DNA from: CALCMJ01 sp964475415
GTDB lineage: Bacteria; Bacteroidota; Bacteroidia; Chitinophagales; Saprospiraceae
Assembly: GCA_964475415.1 (NCBI GenBank)
Contig: CAYYWZ010000034.1
Coordinates: forward strand, 1-39,723
Reading direction: 5' to 3'
DNA length: 39,723 nucleotides
Positions 1 to 8,905 of the stretch are shown piece after piece. The position numbers and the translations under genes are program-made. Position 1 is the stretch's first letter. Each line of letters opens with the position of its first letter. The notes under the pieces were generated by a model, which was given only the letters and a program-made list of their open reading frames with translations, made no database searches and was not told the DNA's origin.

Positions 1-679
1 CTATACATACATCCACATTCCCTGGACATGTAATAACAGGAGGAGCATCGCAGCAATTTCCATTAACTGTAACTGTAAAAGAACAAGTTGTCTGATTCCC
101 ACAATTATCTTTAGCAGTATAGACTACTGTAGTTATTCCTTCTGGGAAATTATCTCCGCTAGAAAAATTAGAAGTAAATGAGGATATTCCACACTCATCA
201 TTCGCAGAAGGCTCATCCCATGTCGCTAAAGCATCACATCCTGATGATAGATCTACTGTAATGTTAGTTGGACAATCTGTTATCGAAGGAACTGTAGCAT
301 CTTCCAATAGAATAATCTGTGTACATTCAGCAAATAACCAAGGGTTAGAATTGTTTGGATATTCTGCTAGCCAAATTCTTTTTACTAGTGTCTGTCCAGA
401 GCAAGGACCTTCTGATATAACTAAATCAGAATAAGTAACAATAGGCGTCTCACAATCTGCTTCACCTGCAGTAGCAGTAGCATAACCAGTTTCATCTGGA
501 TGAATATTATCATCCGGACATCCGAAGTAGTTTTGTGGACAAACAATAACAGGAGAAGTATTACAAGCAACTCCATTAGTTTCTGCTATTACAGAAGAAA
601 GGGAAAATAGATTTAATAGTATAATCCCTAATAAATTAAAAAGCATTCTAGTAGCTTTCATAAAAGTGTGGTTTTTCAT
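1..679 (-). CDS. Secreted HYR-domain protein, 3' end cut off by the window edge
   Basis: An open frame reads from ATG at 679 to the left edge without a stop (226 codons seen). The N-terminus is a signal peptide with a hydrophobic core (LFNLLGIILLNLFSLSSVIA) after a basic start; a second in-frame ATG at 661 would also leave a full signal peptide. The mature part is rich in paired cysteines. A hyalin-repeat (HYR) domain is visible, with the family pattern ITDCPTNITV, then an A-x-W-D-E-P segment, then TTVVYTAKDNCGNQTTCSF and an ITCPGNVDV start of the next repeat. HYR domains are Ig-like adhesion modules of exported proteins; in Bacteroidota such proteins are often long and end in a T9SS sorting domain, which would lie outside the window. 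Function beyond surface or adhesion role is not known. Confidence 0.8.
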   Translation of the reverse strand, partial: MKNHTFMKATRMLFNLLGIILLNLFSLSSVIAETNGVACNTSPVIVCPQNYFGCPDDNIHPDETGYATATAGEADCETPIVTYSDLVISEGPCSGQTLVKRIWLAEYPNNSNPWLFAECTQIILLEDATVPSITDCPTNITVDLSSGCDALATWDEPSANDECGISSFTSNFSSGDNFPEGITTVVYTAKDNCGNQTTCSFTVTVNGNCCDAPPVITCPGNVDVCI

Positions 680-768
680 TCCTTTATTTAATAAATACAT
701 ATCTAGCCTTATGTCAAATGATATAAGGTAGTGTGATTGGAAAGAAATTAGATTTGATTCAGCAGCAA

Positions 769-789
769 AGCGAGAGTTGGAATCTCGCT
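769..789. other. Short hairpin in the divergent intergenic region
   Basis: Perfect 7-bp inverted repeat (AGCGAGA / TCTCGCT) with a 7-base loop, about 80 bases upstream of the HYR gene and 100 upstream of the solute-binding protein gene. No T-tract follows on either strand, so it is not a clear terminator. It could lie in the 5' leader of the HYR gene. The rest of 680-889 is AT-rich and shows no gene. Confidence 0.3.
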
Positions 790-889
790 GTTATGACGCA
801 AATATAGTATAAAAAGCTTCTAATAGAAAATAATAAATTAATTTTTTATTTTACATGCTTATGATTGTAAAGCTTTAAATACCTCATTA

Positions 890-2479
890 ATGGCTGTAAA
901 ACAGCGAATTACATATGTGTTTTCTATTTTATTTATTTTTTTTGGTTGTGCTGAAAAAAGTAAAAAAAGTGATTTAAAAGTGTTTAGATATAATGAAGCT
1001 GTCAATGTTAGTTCTTTAGACCCCGCTTTTGCGAAATCACAAAACAATATGTGGGCTGTTAATCAGATTTTTGATGGGCTAGTTGCAATGGATGATTCGC
1101 TTAATATTATTCCTAGAGTAGCTAAATCTTGGACGTTTTCTGAGGATCGTAAACAAATCAATTTCCTACTTAACCAAGAATTTTATTTCCATGATGATCC
1201 TTGTTTCGAAAACGGAAGTGGGAGAAAACTAAAAGCTCAAGATATTGTATACAGTTTCCACAGAATAATAGATAGAAATATAAATTCTCCTGGCTCCTGG
1301 ATATTTGATGGGGTTATAGCAGAGCAAGAGCCTTTTGTTGCCTTATCGGATTCTGTTTTTCAGCTGAATTTACAAAAGGCATTTTTACCTATTCTAGGGA
1401 TACTAAGTATGCAATATTGTGGAATAGTACCAGAAGAAGCAGTAGACTACTACGGAAATTACTTTAGAGCTAATCCGGTAGGAACTGGTCCATTTAAATT
1501 CAAAAGATGGATAGAGAATCAAGGCTTATATCTGTTGAAAAATGAGAATTACCCCCAAGAGACTGGAAATCTAGAAGGAGTTAAAATCAGTTTTATAGCC
1601 GATAAGAAAATTGCGTTTTATGCACTACTAAACGATAAATTGGATTTTTTCTCTGGTGTAGAGTCCTCTTTCAGTAGTGAAATATTAGAAAACGATGGGA
1701 GTCTAAAAGAAGATAAGGAAGAACAAATAAACCTAGTAAGTGCCCCTTTTCTAAATATGGAATATATAGGTATAAATATGGAACTGGCTAAAAACTCTAT
1801 ACTAGGTAATAAGAAATTTAGACAAGCGCTTAACTATGCTATCGATAGAGAAACAATGATTTCCTTACTCAAGAGTAATATTCCAGCACCAGCAACTAGC
1901 GGATTTGTTCCTAGAGGACTGCCTTCATTCAATGAGAAAGAGGTGCTTGGTTATACCTATAATACTTCTAAGGCTACTGAGTTACTAAAGTCAAGTAATT
2001 ATGATGGAAACGAAATCATCACCCTATATACCAATAATGATTATGCGGATATAATAACTTATGTTGCTAAGAGTTGGGAAAAAATAGGTGTTAAAGTGCG
2101 CATAGAATTACAAGAAACCTCCGTACTTAGACAAGGTATGAGAAATAGCGCTGTTCCTTTGTTTAGAGCCTCTTGGATCGCTGATTATCCAGATGCAGAA
2201 AGCTTTCTATGTATGTTCTACGGGGAGAATCCACCACCTCCTAATTATACTAGATTTAATAATAGTGCTTTCGACGATCTTTATAATCAAGCGCTTTCGG
2301 AAAATGATACAGAAAAAAGATATGAGCTCTACTGGCAAATGGATGAGCTGATAGTGGAGGAAGCACCTGTTATCTTTTTATATTATGATAAGACTGCAAT
2401 ATTTACAAGCAAAAGGGTAAAGAATTATAGAGCCAATGCTTTAAACATGTTAGATTGCAGAAACATAAGTATAAACTAA
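890..2479 (+). CDS. ABC-type peptide/nickel solute-binding lipoprotein (SBP_bac_5 family)
   Basis: 529 residues. The N-terminus is a lipoprotein signal peptide ending in a lipobox-like FFGC with Cys20 as the likely lipidated residue. The body matches family 5 extracellular solute-binding proteins (DppA/OppA type): early LDPAFAKSQNNMWAVNQIFDGLV, a VYSFHRI segment, the GTGPFKFKRW motif, a KKFRQALNYAIDRETM motif and a late APVIFLYYDKTAIF segment. Family members bind oligopeptides, nickel complexes or similar ligands for an ABC importer; no permease or ATPase gene is adjacent, so it is an orphan here. It converges on the redoxin gene with only 8 bases between the stops. Ligand is unknown. Confidence 0.88.
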   Translation: MAVKQRITYVFSILFIFFGCAEKSKKSDLKVFRYNEAVNVSSLDPAFAKSQNNMWAVNQIFDGLVAMDDSLNIIPRVAKSWTFSEDRKQINFLLNQEFYFHDDPCFENGSGRKLKAQDIVYSFHRIIDRNINSPGSWIFDGVIAEQEPFVALSDSVFQLNLQKAFLPILGILSMQYCGIVPEEAVDYYGNYFRANPVGTGPFKFKRWIENQGLYLLKNENYPQETGNLEGVKISFIADKKIAFYALLNDKLDFFSGVESSFSSEILENDGSLKEDKEEQINLVSAPFLNMEYIGINMELAKNSILGNKKFRQALNYAIDRETMISLLKSNIPAPATSGFVPRGLPSFNEKEVLGYTYNTSKATELLKSSNYDGNEIITLYTNNDYADIITYVAKSWEKIGVKVRIELQETSVLRQGMRNSAVPLFRASWIADYPDAESFLCMFYGENPPPPNYTRFNNSAFDDLYNQALSENDTEKRYELYWQMDELIVEEAPVIFLYYDKTAIFTSKRVKNYRANALNMLDCRNISIN

Positions 2480-2487
2480 GCTATAAT

Positions 2488-3498
2488 CTAATTTACATTA
2501 CCCACCTTAATGCCTTCAACATTAAAGTTGACTGTATTTCCAGGAGAGGTACTTAACTCTACACTCTCAGGTAAAAATTGCCATACGTTACCATCGGGAA
2601 AGTCCTGAAGTCCTAGTACTATTTTCGATAGAACGCCCAGATCAACAGCAGATACATTATTATCAGCATTTATGTCGGAAGCAATAACTTTATATGATTC
2701 TGTAAATGGATCAATACCTAAAATATGTTTTACCATAAGTGCAATATCAGCAGCAGATACATTATTCAATGCATCAGAGTCTTTTCTAAAATAGATATGA
2801 GGATTGTTTAATGTTGGGTATGCTTCTAATATAGCTTCTACAGTTTCATATTGTGTGAGGTCGATAGGACCTGCTTGCTGCGGATTCTCGGCTGGGCCTA
2901 TAAGATACTCTACATCTGTTACCGGAGTACTATTAATAGCAGGATTAGTAATGCTTAGATTAAAACTTGTTGTCAATTCTTGCTGTGTTTCTGATCCCGT
3001 AGCACCAGTTGCAGCAATCGCATCCGATACTTGACTGAAAGGTGGATCAAATGTCACTGTACCATCTGGAGCTATAACAACAAATAAGGGTGTACCAAAA
3101 GCAGGACCGAAAGTACCATCAGTTAACAGTGCTTGAGCTGGTACACTTCCTCCATCAGCACTTACACTAGGGAAAGTAAGTCCATGATTGCTTTTATAAT
3201 TACTTACATCTAGATTGTCATCGTTCAGCTTGTTACTTAACTCTATGAACTGAACATCATATGCTCCTTCACCCCATTGTTCATAGAGATTTTGTACAGA
3301 AGGTGCTATATTATTACATGGAGGACAGGCTACAAAAAATATTTTAACCATTACGGTTGTACCTTTATCTAAATAATCAGCATATAAGCTATGGCTTACA
3401 CCATCAACATCTGTTACGGTGAAATCTGGGGCAAGTTGGGCCTCGATAATCTGAAAAGAAAATAATGCAACTAGGCATGCAAGTATTACAGTCTTCAT
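2488..3498 (-). CDS. Exported redoxin (thioredoxin-fold) protein with two dockerin-like repeats
   Basis: 336 residues with a signal peptide (first ~20 residues, cleavage after IIEA). Residues 20-165 are a TlpA/AhpC-like thioredoxin fold with the redox motif C58-P-P-C61 and a cis-Pro region GTPLFVV. Residues 240-262 and 275-297 are dockerin-like calcium repeats; the second fits D-x-N-x-D-x-x-V-x-x-x-D well (DINADNNVSAVD), the first has Leu244 at a normally acidic position. The chain stops at ...GIKVGNVN. In related Bacteroidota proteins, as I recall them, a KxGDVN stretch is followed by more sequence and a T9SS sorting domain, which is absent here, so a C-terminal loss is possible. Likely a periplasmic or cell-surface thiol protein. 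Confidence 0.75.
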   Translation of the reverse strand: MKTVILACLVALFSFQIIEAQLAPDFTVTDVDGVSHSLYADYLDKGTTVMVKIFFVACPPCNNIAPSVQNLYEQWGEGAYDVQFIELSNKLNDDNLDVSNYKSNHGLTFPSVSADGGSVPAQALLTDGTFGPAFGTPLFVVIAPDGTVTFDPPFSQVSDAIAATGATGSETQQELTTSFNLSITNPAINSTPVTDVEYLIGPAENPQQAGPIDLTQYETVEAILEAYPTLNNPHIYFRKDSDALNNVSAADIALMVKHILGIDPFTESYKVIASDINADNNVSAVDLGVLSKIVLGLQDFPDGNVWQFLPESVELSTSPGNTVNFNVEGIKVGNVN

Positions 3499-3556
3499 AA
3501 TTCAGGTGGTTTATCTTACAAAAATAGTCTTAATTTGTGATTAAATCAATGAAAAC

Positions 3557-4267
3557 TTGAAACACAGAAAACAAATCGTACAATTCGAAGATATGGGACG
3601 TATTGCTTATTCTGAAGCCTGGGACCTACAAACCTACCTTCATGAATCGATAAAGGAACGGAAGATTACAGCAAGAAGAGCAAAGCTAGAATATGCAACG
3701 GATCATCATTTATTATTTTGTGAACATGATCCAGTATATACCCTAGGGAAAAGTGGAAAGTTAGATCACTTACTTCTTAATAATAGTTCTCTAAAGAAAA
3801 AGGGTATTAGTTTCTTTAAAATTAATAGGGGAGGAGATATTACTTATCACGGTCCAGGACAGATAACAGCTTATCCTATATTAGATCTTGACTTTTTCTT
3901 TAATGATATTCATAAGTATGTTAGATATCTCGAACAAATAGTGATCGATACACTCACCACTTATAATATAGAAGGACAAAGGATAGAAGGTTTTACTGGT
4001 GTATGGATATCCCACAAAGATCATTTTAGAAAAATATGCGCTATAGGTGTTCATCTAAGCAGATGGATTACGATGCATGGCATAGCACTTAATGTCAATA
4101 CTGATCTTGATTATTTTGAACATATTGTACCTTGCGGAATTGCGGAGTCCGATATGGAGGTAACGTCTATGGCAAATGAGTTGGAAAGAAAAATTGATAT
4201 CAATGAAGTCAAGACAGAATTAAAAAAGAATTTTAGCAAGCAGTTTGACTTTCGCTACAAATTATAA
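3557..4267 (+). CDS. lipB: Octanoyl-[acyl-carrier-protein]:protein N-octanoyltransferase
   Basis: LipB moves the octanoyl group from octanoyl-ACP to the lipoyl domains of 2-oxoacid dehydrogenases and GcvH, the first step of lipoate synthesis; the PDH E1 beta gene lies 11 kb away. 236 residues, normal length. The family motif RGGDITYHGPGQ is at 91-102, the catalytic lysine in KICAIGVH at 159, and the catalytic cysteine in VPCGIAE at 193. The start is TTG at 3557: an in-frame TAA lies 15 bases upstream and the next ATG (3593) would remove the conserved FED segment. A 3-codon frame (ATG at 3549 to TGA at 3560) overlaps this TTG. A -7-like TTAATTTG at 3530-3537 may be the promoter. Confidence 0.93.
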   Translation: MKHRKQIVQFEDMGRIAYSEAWDLQTYLHESIKERKITARRAKLEYATDHHLLFCEHDPVYTLGKSGKLDHLLLNNSSLKKKGISFFKINRGGDITYHGPGQITAYPILDLDFFFNDIHKYVRYLEQIVIDTLTTYNIEGQRIEGFTGVWISHKDHFRKICAIGVHLSRWITMHGIALNVNTDLDYFEHIVPCGIAESDMEVTSMANELERKIDINEVKTELKKNFSKQFDFRYKL

Positions 4268-4276
4268 TTGAAAAAA

Positions 4277-4308
4277 AAAGGAGATTATTCATAAGAATAA
4301 TCTCCTTT
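4277..4308 (-). terminator. Intrinsic terminator between convergent lipB and the OmpA gene
   Basis: A perfect 13-bp stem (AAAGGAGATTATT / AATAATCTCCTTT) closes a 6-base loop. On the minus strand it is followed by nine T residues, so it should end the OmpA-family transcript, whose stop is 19 bases away. On the plus strand the tail is only TTTGATT, a weaker signal for lipB. Confidence 0.85.
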
Positions 4309-4326
4309 GATTATAAGTAACGAGTT

Positions 4327-6216
4327 TTATCTTTTCACAACAGATATCTCTACTCTTCTATTCTGTCTTCTTCCTTCAGCCGTATTGTTTGTAGCAATTG
4401 GACTTTCTTCTCCATATCCTGCGTAACTTAATCTTTCAGCTTGGACACCTCTTTTTATCATTTCATTATAGACTCTTTTGGCTCTTCGTTCTGACAATCT
4501 TTGATTGTAAGATTTGTCTCCTTTATTATCTGTAAATCCTCTCAGTTGGAAAATACTTGACGAATATTTATTAGCAAACTTTACGGCCTCATCTATTTTT
4601 GCACTTGACTCTACTGTAATACCGTCACTATTTGTAACAAATTTTATTTCTCTCATTAGAAAGTTAATAAAACTGAGATCTTCTTCTGTAACAACTGGTG
4701 CCGATGGTGCTACATACTTTACGGGTGGACAACCACTATTCGCAGCAATACCTTTAGTGTTTGGACATTTATCAATATCATCTAGAACGCCGTCGCCATC
4801 AGTATCTGGACAACCATATACTGTTCCTTTGACATCAGGACATCTATCAAAATTATCAGCAACACCATCCTCATCTCTGTCAGGACACCCATTAGCAGTT
4901 CCGTATACTGTCGGACATGAGTCCAGTTCATCTATAACATTATCTCCATCTGTATCTAAAGGTTTGCAGCCTTGGTATTTTGCTTCGCCAGGTTCATTAG
5001 GACATTTGTCATCCGCATCTACTATACCATCACCATCCGTATCAGGACATCCTCCAAATTGTGCTAGTCCTGCCTCATCAGGACAGTTATCCTCACTATC
5101 TATAACCAGATCTCCATCTCTATCTGGACATCCTCCAAATTTCTTAGAACCTGCTTGATTAGGGCAATTATCTCTTTTGTCTGTTATACCATCCAGATCT
5201 GCGTCAGGGCATCCATCTAGAGATTTTATACCCGGCGTAAGCGGACAAACGTCATCTACATCTTTTATGCCGTCTCCATCAGTATCTGGATCTCCTCCAA
5301 GTCTCACACCGATTCTTAATGTCCCAAATTGGTAAGAGTCATTATTATTTCTTGGGTCTTCAGCATTGGTAGCATAATACATGCCATCTAACCAATCCGA
5401 AGTTGGAATTACTGATCTGAACTCTAGATCAAGATAGAATTTTTCTGACAGATCATATCGCAACCCAATTCCATACGGTATTTGAATATACGGACTTGAA
5501 AATTCTGCTTGATCTCTAGCAATATTTGCAGCTAAATTATTATTACCTAAGTCGTCTCCATTGTAGTCTATGGTAGGGTCAGTAAATGCTAGACCTATTC
5601 CTACCGTTGCATACGGAGATAAGATTCTTTTGAATTGATTAAGGGAGTGATACTCTCCATCAGAATCTACTTTCATTATGATACCATCAACTCGTGCGAA
5701 TCTTCCTTCTCTTAAGCCTTCTTGTAAATCCTCTTCACTGTAAGACTTATAACGTTTACCAGCCCTAGGTTCCCACTCTAAGTCCAAAGAAAGTTCATGC
5801 AAGGGAGAAGTAAATGACCAATCTCTACCTAAGTGACAACCGATACTTTGATCTATATCATTTTCATCACTACAGGGCCCATCAAGAATTTCACTATCTG
5901 CTCCTTCTATACTAGAACCAAAATAGTTAAGGCGTAGGTTGAAATGCTGTGTTAAGGAGTAGTTTAAATTTAGACCATAGCTAAGATGTGTTTTTTCAAA
6001 TATAGAAACGCCATGTCTGGCCCAACTATGTGTATCCGATCCGTTGTTAGAAAGTCCTAGGTGGATGCCTATGGCCCACTTTCGACTGCTATTGTATTCG
6101 TAATCTTCATCTAAATTATTGTAATCATTGCTATTGTCTATTTGTATAGTTTCTTGTGCGGTAACAAAGGAACTCAAAAATATAACAGCAGCTAGGGTGT
6201 TGTAAAAAGCTCTCAT
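4327..6216 (-). CDS. OmpA-family outer membrane protein with thrombospondin type 3 repeats
   Basis: 629 residues. A signal peptide (MRAFYNTLAAVIFLSSFVTA) is followed by an outer-membrane beta-barrel domain (about 45-305, ending in alternating aromatic strands such as FGTLRIGVRLG). Residues 307-495 hold seven thrombospondin type 3 calcium repeats of the form DTDGDGIxDxxDxCP. The C-terminus (about 515-629) is an OmpA peptidoglycan-binding domain with the NGDKSYNQRLSERRAKRVY and GYGEESPIATN-type motifs and final NRRVEISVVKR. Such proteins tie the outer membrane to the cell wall, with the Asp-rich repeats as a calcium-stiffened spacer. It is followed by a strong terminator and is 74 bases from the SDR gene. 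Confidence 0.9.
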   Translation of the reverse strand: MRAFYNTLAAVIFLSSFVTAQETIQIDNSNDYNNLDEDYEYNSSRKWAIGIHLGLSNNGSDTHSWARHGVSIFEKTHLSYGLNLNYSLTQHFNLRLNYFGSSIEGADSEILDGPCSDENDIDQSIGCHLGRDWSFTSPLHELSLDLEWEPRAGKRYKSYSEEDLQEGLREGRFARVDGIIMKVDSDGEYHSLNQFKRILSPYATVGIGLAFTDPTIDYNGDDLGNNNLAANIARDQAEFSSPYIQIPYGIGLRYDLSEKFYLDLEFRSVIPTSDWLDGMYYATNAEDPRNNNDSYQFGTLRIGVRLGGDPDTDGDGIKDVDDVCPLTPGIKSLDGCPDADLDGITDKRDNCPNQAGSKKFGGCPDRDGDLVIDSEDNCPDEAGLAQFGGCPDTDGDGIVDADDKCPNEPGEAKYQGCKPLDTDGDNVIDELDSCPTVYGTANGCPDRDEDGVADNFDRCPDVKGTVYGCPDTDGDGVLDDIDKCPNTKGIAANSGCPPVKYVAPSAPVVTEEDLSFINFLMREIKFVTNSDGITVESSAKIDEAVKFANKYSSSIFQLRGFTDNKGDKSYNQRLSERRAKRVYNEMIKRGVQAERLSYAGYGEESPIATNNTAEGRRQNRRVEISVVKR

Positions 6217-6289
6217 TTTAAAATGTATGTTAGTTATTAAAGAATAAATATAATAATTTATAATTTAATAAGAGCTCCTAATCAGTATG

Positions 6290-7063
6290 TTATCTCCCAC
6301 TTTTATCTATAAAGTTACTGCTGGCCTGTTGTGTTCCCATCATAAGTATATCTTGGATGTTAACATGTGGTGGTCGAGTGGATATGAAAAAGATAGTCTC
6401 GGCAACGTCTCTAGAATTTAGAGGTACAAATTCATTATAAATCTTTGCCCTTTCTTTATCACCATCAAATCTTACTTCTGCAAATTCAGTTTCCTCTACA
6501 TGTCCTGGAGCTACCTGACTTACTCTAATGTTATGTTTGTGAAGATCTATTCGCATAGATTTTGTAAGTGCATCTACGGCGTATTTGCTTGCGCAGTACA
6601 CATTCCCATTAGGGTAGACTTCCTTGCCGGCTGTTGAGCAGATGTTTATAATATGACCTGATTTTCTTTTTACCATAGAAGGACTTACAAGTCTCGTGAT
6701 ATATAGCAGCCCTTTTACATTGGTATCTATCATCTGCTCCCAGTGAGTTATAGAGCCTTCTTGTATTGGAGCGAATCCTTTAGCTAATCCAGCATTATTT
6801 ATTAATATGTCAATGGGTGAATTGTCTAAATCTAATTGGTTTATCTTTTCTTCACAGGCCGCATAGTCTCTTAGGTCAAAGGCTAAGGTCGTAAGCTCTG
6901 CATTATATTTTTCTTTGAGATCCTTAGCTATAGATTTTAATTTTTCAGTTCTTCTTCCTGTTATAATCAGCTCGTAATTGTTTTCTGCAAAGACGTGAGC
7001 TGTCGCTTTTCCAATACCAGATGTTGCACCTGTAATTAGTACTTTCTTAAGACTTTTTCCCAT
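6290..7063 (-). CDS. SDR-family NAD(P)-dependent oxidoreductase, YdfG-like
   Basis: 257 residues, classical short-chain dehydrogenase. The cofactor motif TGATSGIG is at 11-18, NNAG at 89-92, and the catalytic set Ser143, Tyr156 and Lys160 (YCASK). The Arg-rich segment TGRR after beta-2 favours NADP. Overall pattern is closest to the YdfG serine/3-hydroxy acid dehydrogenase group, which oxidises L-serine, L-allo-threonine or 3-hydroxypropionate; the substrate here is inferred only. It starts 2 bases after the stop of the TlpA-like gene and is the last gene of the five-gene run from 12760. Confidence 0.88.
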   Translation of the reverse strand: MGKSLKKVLITGATSGIGKATAHVFAENNYELIITGRRTEKLKSIAKDLKEKYNAELTTLAFDLRDYAACEEKINQLDLDNSPIDILINNAGLAKGFAPIQEGSITHWEQMIDTNVKGLLYITRLVSPSMVKRKSGHIINICSTAGKEVYPNGNVYCASKYAVDALTKSMRIDLHKHNIRVSQVAPGHVEETEFAEVRFDGDKERAKIYNEFVPLNSRDVAETIFFISTRPPHVNIQDILMMGTQQASSNFIDKSGR

Positions 7064-7065
7064 TA

Positions 7066-8379
7066 TTATATTTTTTCTAATTCCGCTAATAGTTCCTGAA
7101 ACTCTTTGGTGAACTCTTGGTATGCGTCTGTCGCAGGACCGTTGAACCCTGTATGGATTTTCATTATCCTATTGTTCTTATCTAGAAAGATCATTGTAGG
7201 GTAGGATATTATTTTATTTAGACCTGGAAATATCGCCGAAGCTTCTTTTTTGTCATAATAACCACCGTGTAAAACAGGGTAGGGAAGCTCTAGTTTTTCC
7301 TTATATCTTTTAAGTGCAGCTATAGATTTGTTTTTATCTCTATATCGTTCAAACCCTATGCTTATTATTTCTGTATTTAGGAGTTCATTTTTCTGTAAAA
7401 ATGATTTTAGGAATTTGGTTTCATCTCTACAGTTAGGACACCAGGTTCCCATAATTTGTATGATCTTCGATTTGTTCTTGTAGACCTCATCATCTAAAGA
7501 AACCATTTGTCCTTCTGTGTTTTCAAAACTGAATTGGAAAGGTTTGTCAGAGGTAGGTAGGGTCAGATTGTATGGGTTTTCTAGTGTTGGCTTATCTGTT
7601 TTATATGCTTTAAAATTGGATTCATAATGTTTGCCAGAATAGAATACACCTATAATTGTATCAGCTTCTATATTTTTTCCTTCGAATAAAAATGCATGAG
7701 CTCCATCAAAACAAGAAAGAGAAAATTTGTCACCATCCGTTGTTCCTTCTAGATATCTATAGTCACCTGTCTCTGTCTGGAAAGTTCCTGATAATTTTTT
7801 ATCATCAAGTTTTAAATTAGCAATTGCTGGATAGCTTTCTCCTGGTTTTTCGTAATCAAAACTAACCTGCCACTGACCTGCTATCTTCTCATTAGGTTTA
7901 TTATTGTTAAGAGGAAATCTAAAATCTTTTCCATGATAAGCGATAAACGGTATGGAATAATTCGGTTTATAATTGACATGCCAGGCACCCTCCATTAGGC
8001 TTTCTTCACATATAGCCTTGATGTAGGAGTCAAATATTGGGAAATCAATAATGAGCGTATCCTTAGCAGTTTTTATATCTCTACCAAAATATATATCCGA
8101 TACAATGATCTCTTCAGTATCATTATATATGACAAACACGAAAGAATCCTGACTTAGATATTTTACTTCAAAATTGAAGGGTAATTCCGTAAAATCAAAC
8201 TTACTAGAAAGTTCTACTTCTTCTGCCGCCATCTGGTTAGGCTTGTCTAATTTAAGTATACCTCTCCATATACCTGGAGCAATCTTAGTGTATGGGTTGT
8301 CGGCAGTAACGCAAGATTCAAATACAATTAGGAATACAAAAAATGATATTATGGATACAACGCTATTTAGTTTTCTCAC
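7066..8379 (-). CDS. TlpA-like thioredoxin-fold protein with a large unknown N-terminal domain
   Basis: 437 residues. The N-terminus looks like a lipoprotein or membrane signal (VSIISFFVFLIVFESC, Cys23), though the lipobox is not canonical. Residues 30-270 are beta-rich with no family I recognise. Residues 280-435 are a TlpA/ResA-type thioredoxin fold with W313-C-P-N-C317 and the cis-Pro strand SYPTMIFLD. TlpA-type proteins reduce disulfides outside the cytoplasm. The start is GTG at 8379 (no ATG nearby) and overlaps the end of the upstream gene by 17 bases, consistent with translational coupling. Partner protein unknown. Confidence 0.83.
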   Translation of the reverse strand: MRKLNSVVSIISFFVFLIVFESCVTADNPYTKIAPGIWRGILKLDKPNQMAAEEVELSSKFDFTELPFNFEVKYLSQDSFVFVIYNDTEEIIVSDIYFGRDIKTAKDTLIIDFPIFDSYIKAICEESLMEGAWHVNYKPNYSIPFIAYHGKDFRFPLNNNKPNEKIAGQWQVSFDYEKPGESYPAIANLKLDDKKLSGTFQTETGDYRYLEGTTDGDKFSLSCFDGAHAFLFEGKNIEADTIIGVFYSGKHYESNFKAYKTDKPTLENPYNLTLPTSDKPFQFSFENTEGQMVSLDDEVYKNKSKIIQIMGTWCPNCRDETKFLKSFLQKNELLNTEIISIGFERYRDKNKSIAALKRYKEKLELPYPVLHGGYYDKKEASAIFPGLNKIISYPTMIFLDKNNRIMKIHTGFNGPATDAYQEFTKEFQELLAELEKI

Positions 8380-8899
8380 CTACGAAATTTTGTTCTTTGT
8401 ACTTAAATAAAACATTAAAGGAGGTAAGGCTACCATAAATCCTCGTAATATATTGCTGCAAGTTTACCTTTTCTTCGTCTGATAAATTTTTACTACTATT
8501 TACTCTCTGTTCCATAACTCTTAGTCTATCTCTAAGCATAACAATTTTGTGGAAGAAAACATCTATAGGCATCTCTTTTGATTTGAGCGAGTCATCTGCA
8601 GGTTTCAGTATGAGTGTTCCACCATCCCACTTATCTCCTAAAGGTACTATTTCGGAAATGTCTGACCAGTTTCTAAGTATTTTCATAAGAGACTTTTCTG
8701 CTTGCGTATAGCTTACAGCCTCTTCGAAGGGCAGAGCTTCTATAATTTCCCATTCCTTATAAGTCTTTCCTACATTCTTTACTCCATAGAGCATAAAACT
8801 TAGTTTGTACGCAGCTACATCTACTGCTATTACTACTCCGTCACCATAGGCTGGATGTTTAACTCTGGATCCTATTCCTAGGATTGTATCTTCATTCAT
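8363..8899 (-). CDS. Conserved Bacteroidota-type protein with N-terminal Tudor/SH3-like segment
   Basis: 178 residues, no signal peptide, so cytoplasmic. Residues 7-50 (GSRVKHPAYGDGVVIAVD) match the pattern G-x-x-V-x-H-x-x-Y-G-x-G seen in small SH3/Tudor-like folds such as the C-terminal domain of UvrD/PcrA helicases. Residues 55-170 are helical, with a charged stretch (MLRDRLRVMEQRVNS) that may form a coiled coil. I recognise it only as a hypothetical protein of Bacteroidota type and give no function. It starts 6 bases after the BNR gene stop and overlaps the next gene by 17 bases. Confidence 0.7.
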   Translation of the reverse strand: MNEDTILGIGSRVKHPAYGDGVVIAVDVAAYKLSFMLYGVKNVGKTYKEWEIIEALPFEEAVSYTQAEKSLMKILRNWSDISEIVPLGDKWDGGTLILKPADDSLKSKEMPIDVFFHKIVMLRDRLRVMEQRVNSSKNLSDEEKVNLQQYITRIYGSLTSFNVLFKYKEQNFVGEKTK

Positions 8900-8905
8900 T
8901 GTTAT

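Noticed and set aside
4514..5158. Long plus-strand open frame rich in Ser and Pro
   Set aside because: It is the antisense of the thrombospondin type 3 repeats; the repeated Asp/Gly/Cys codons of the real gene make stop-free antisense.
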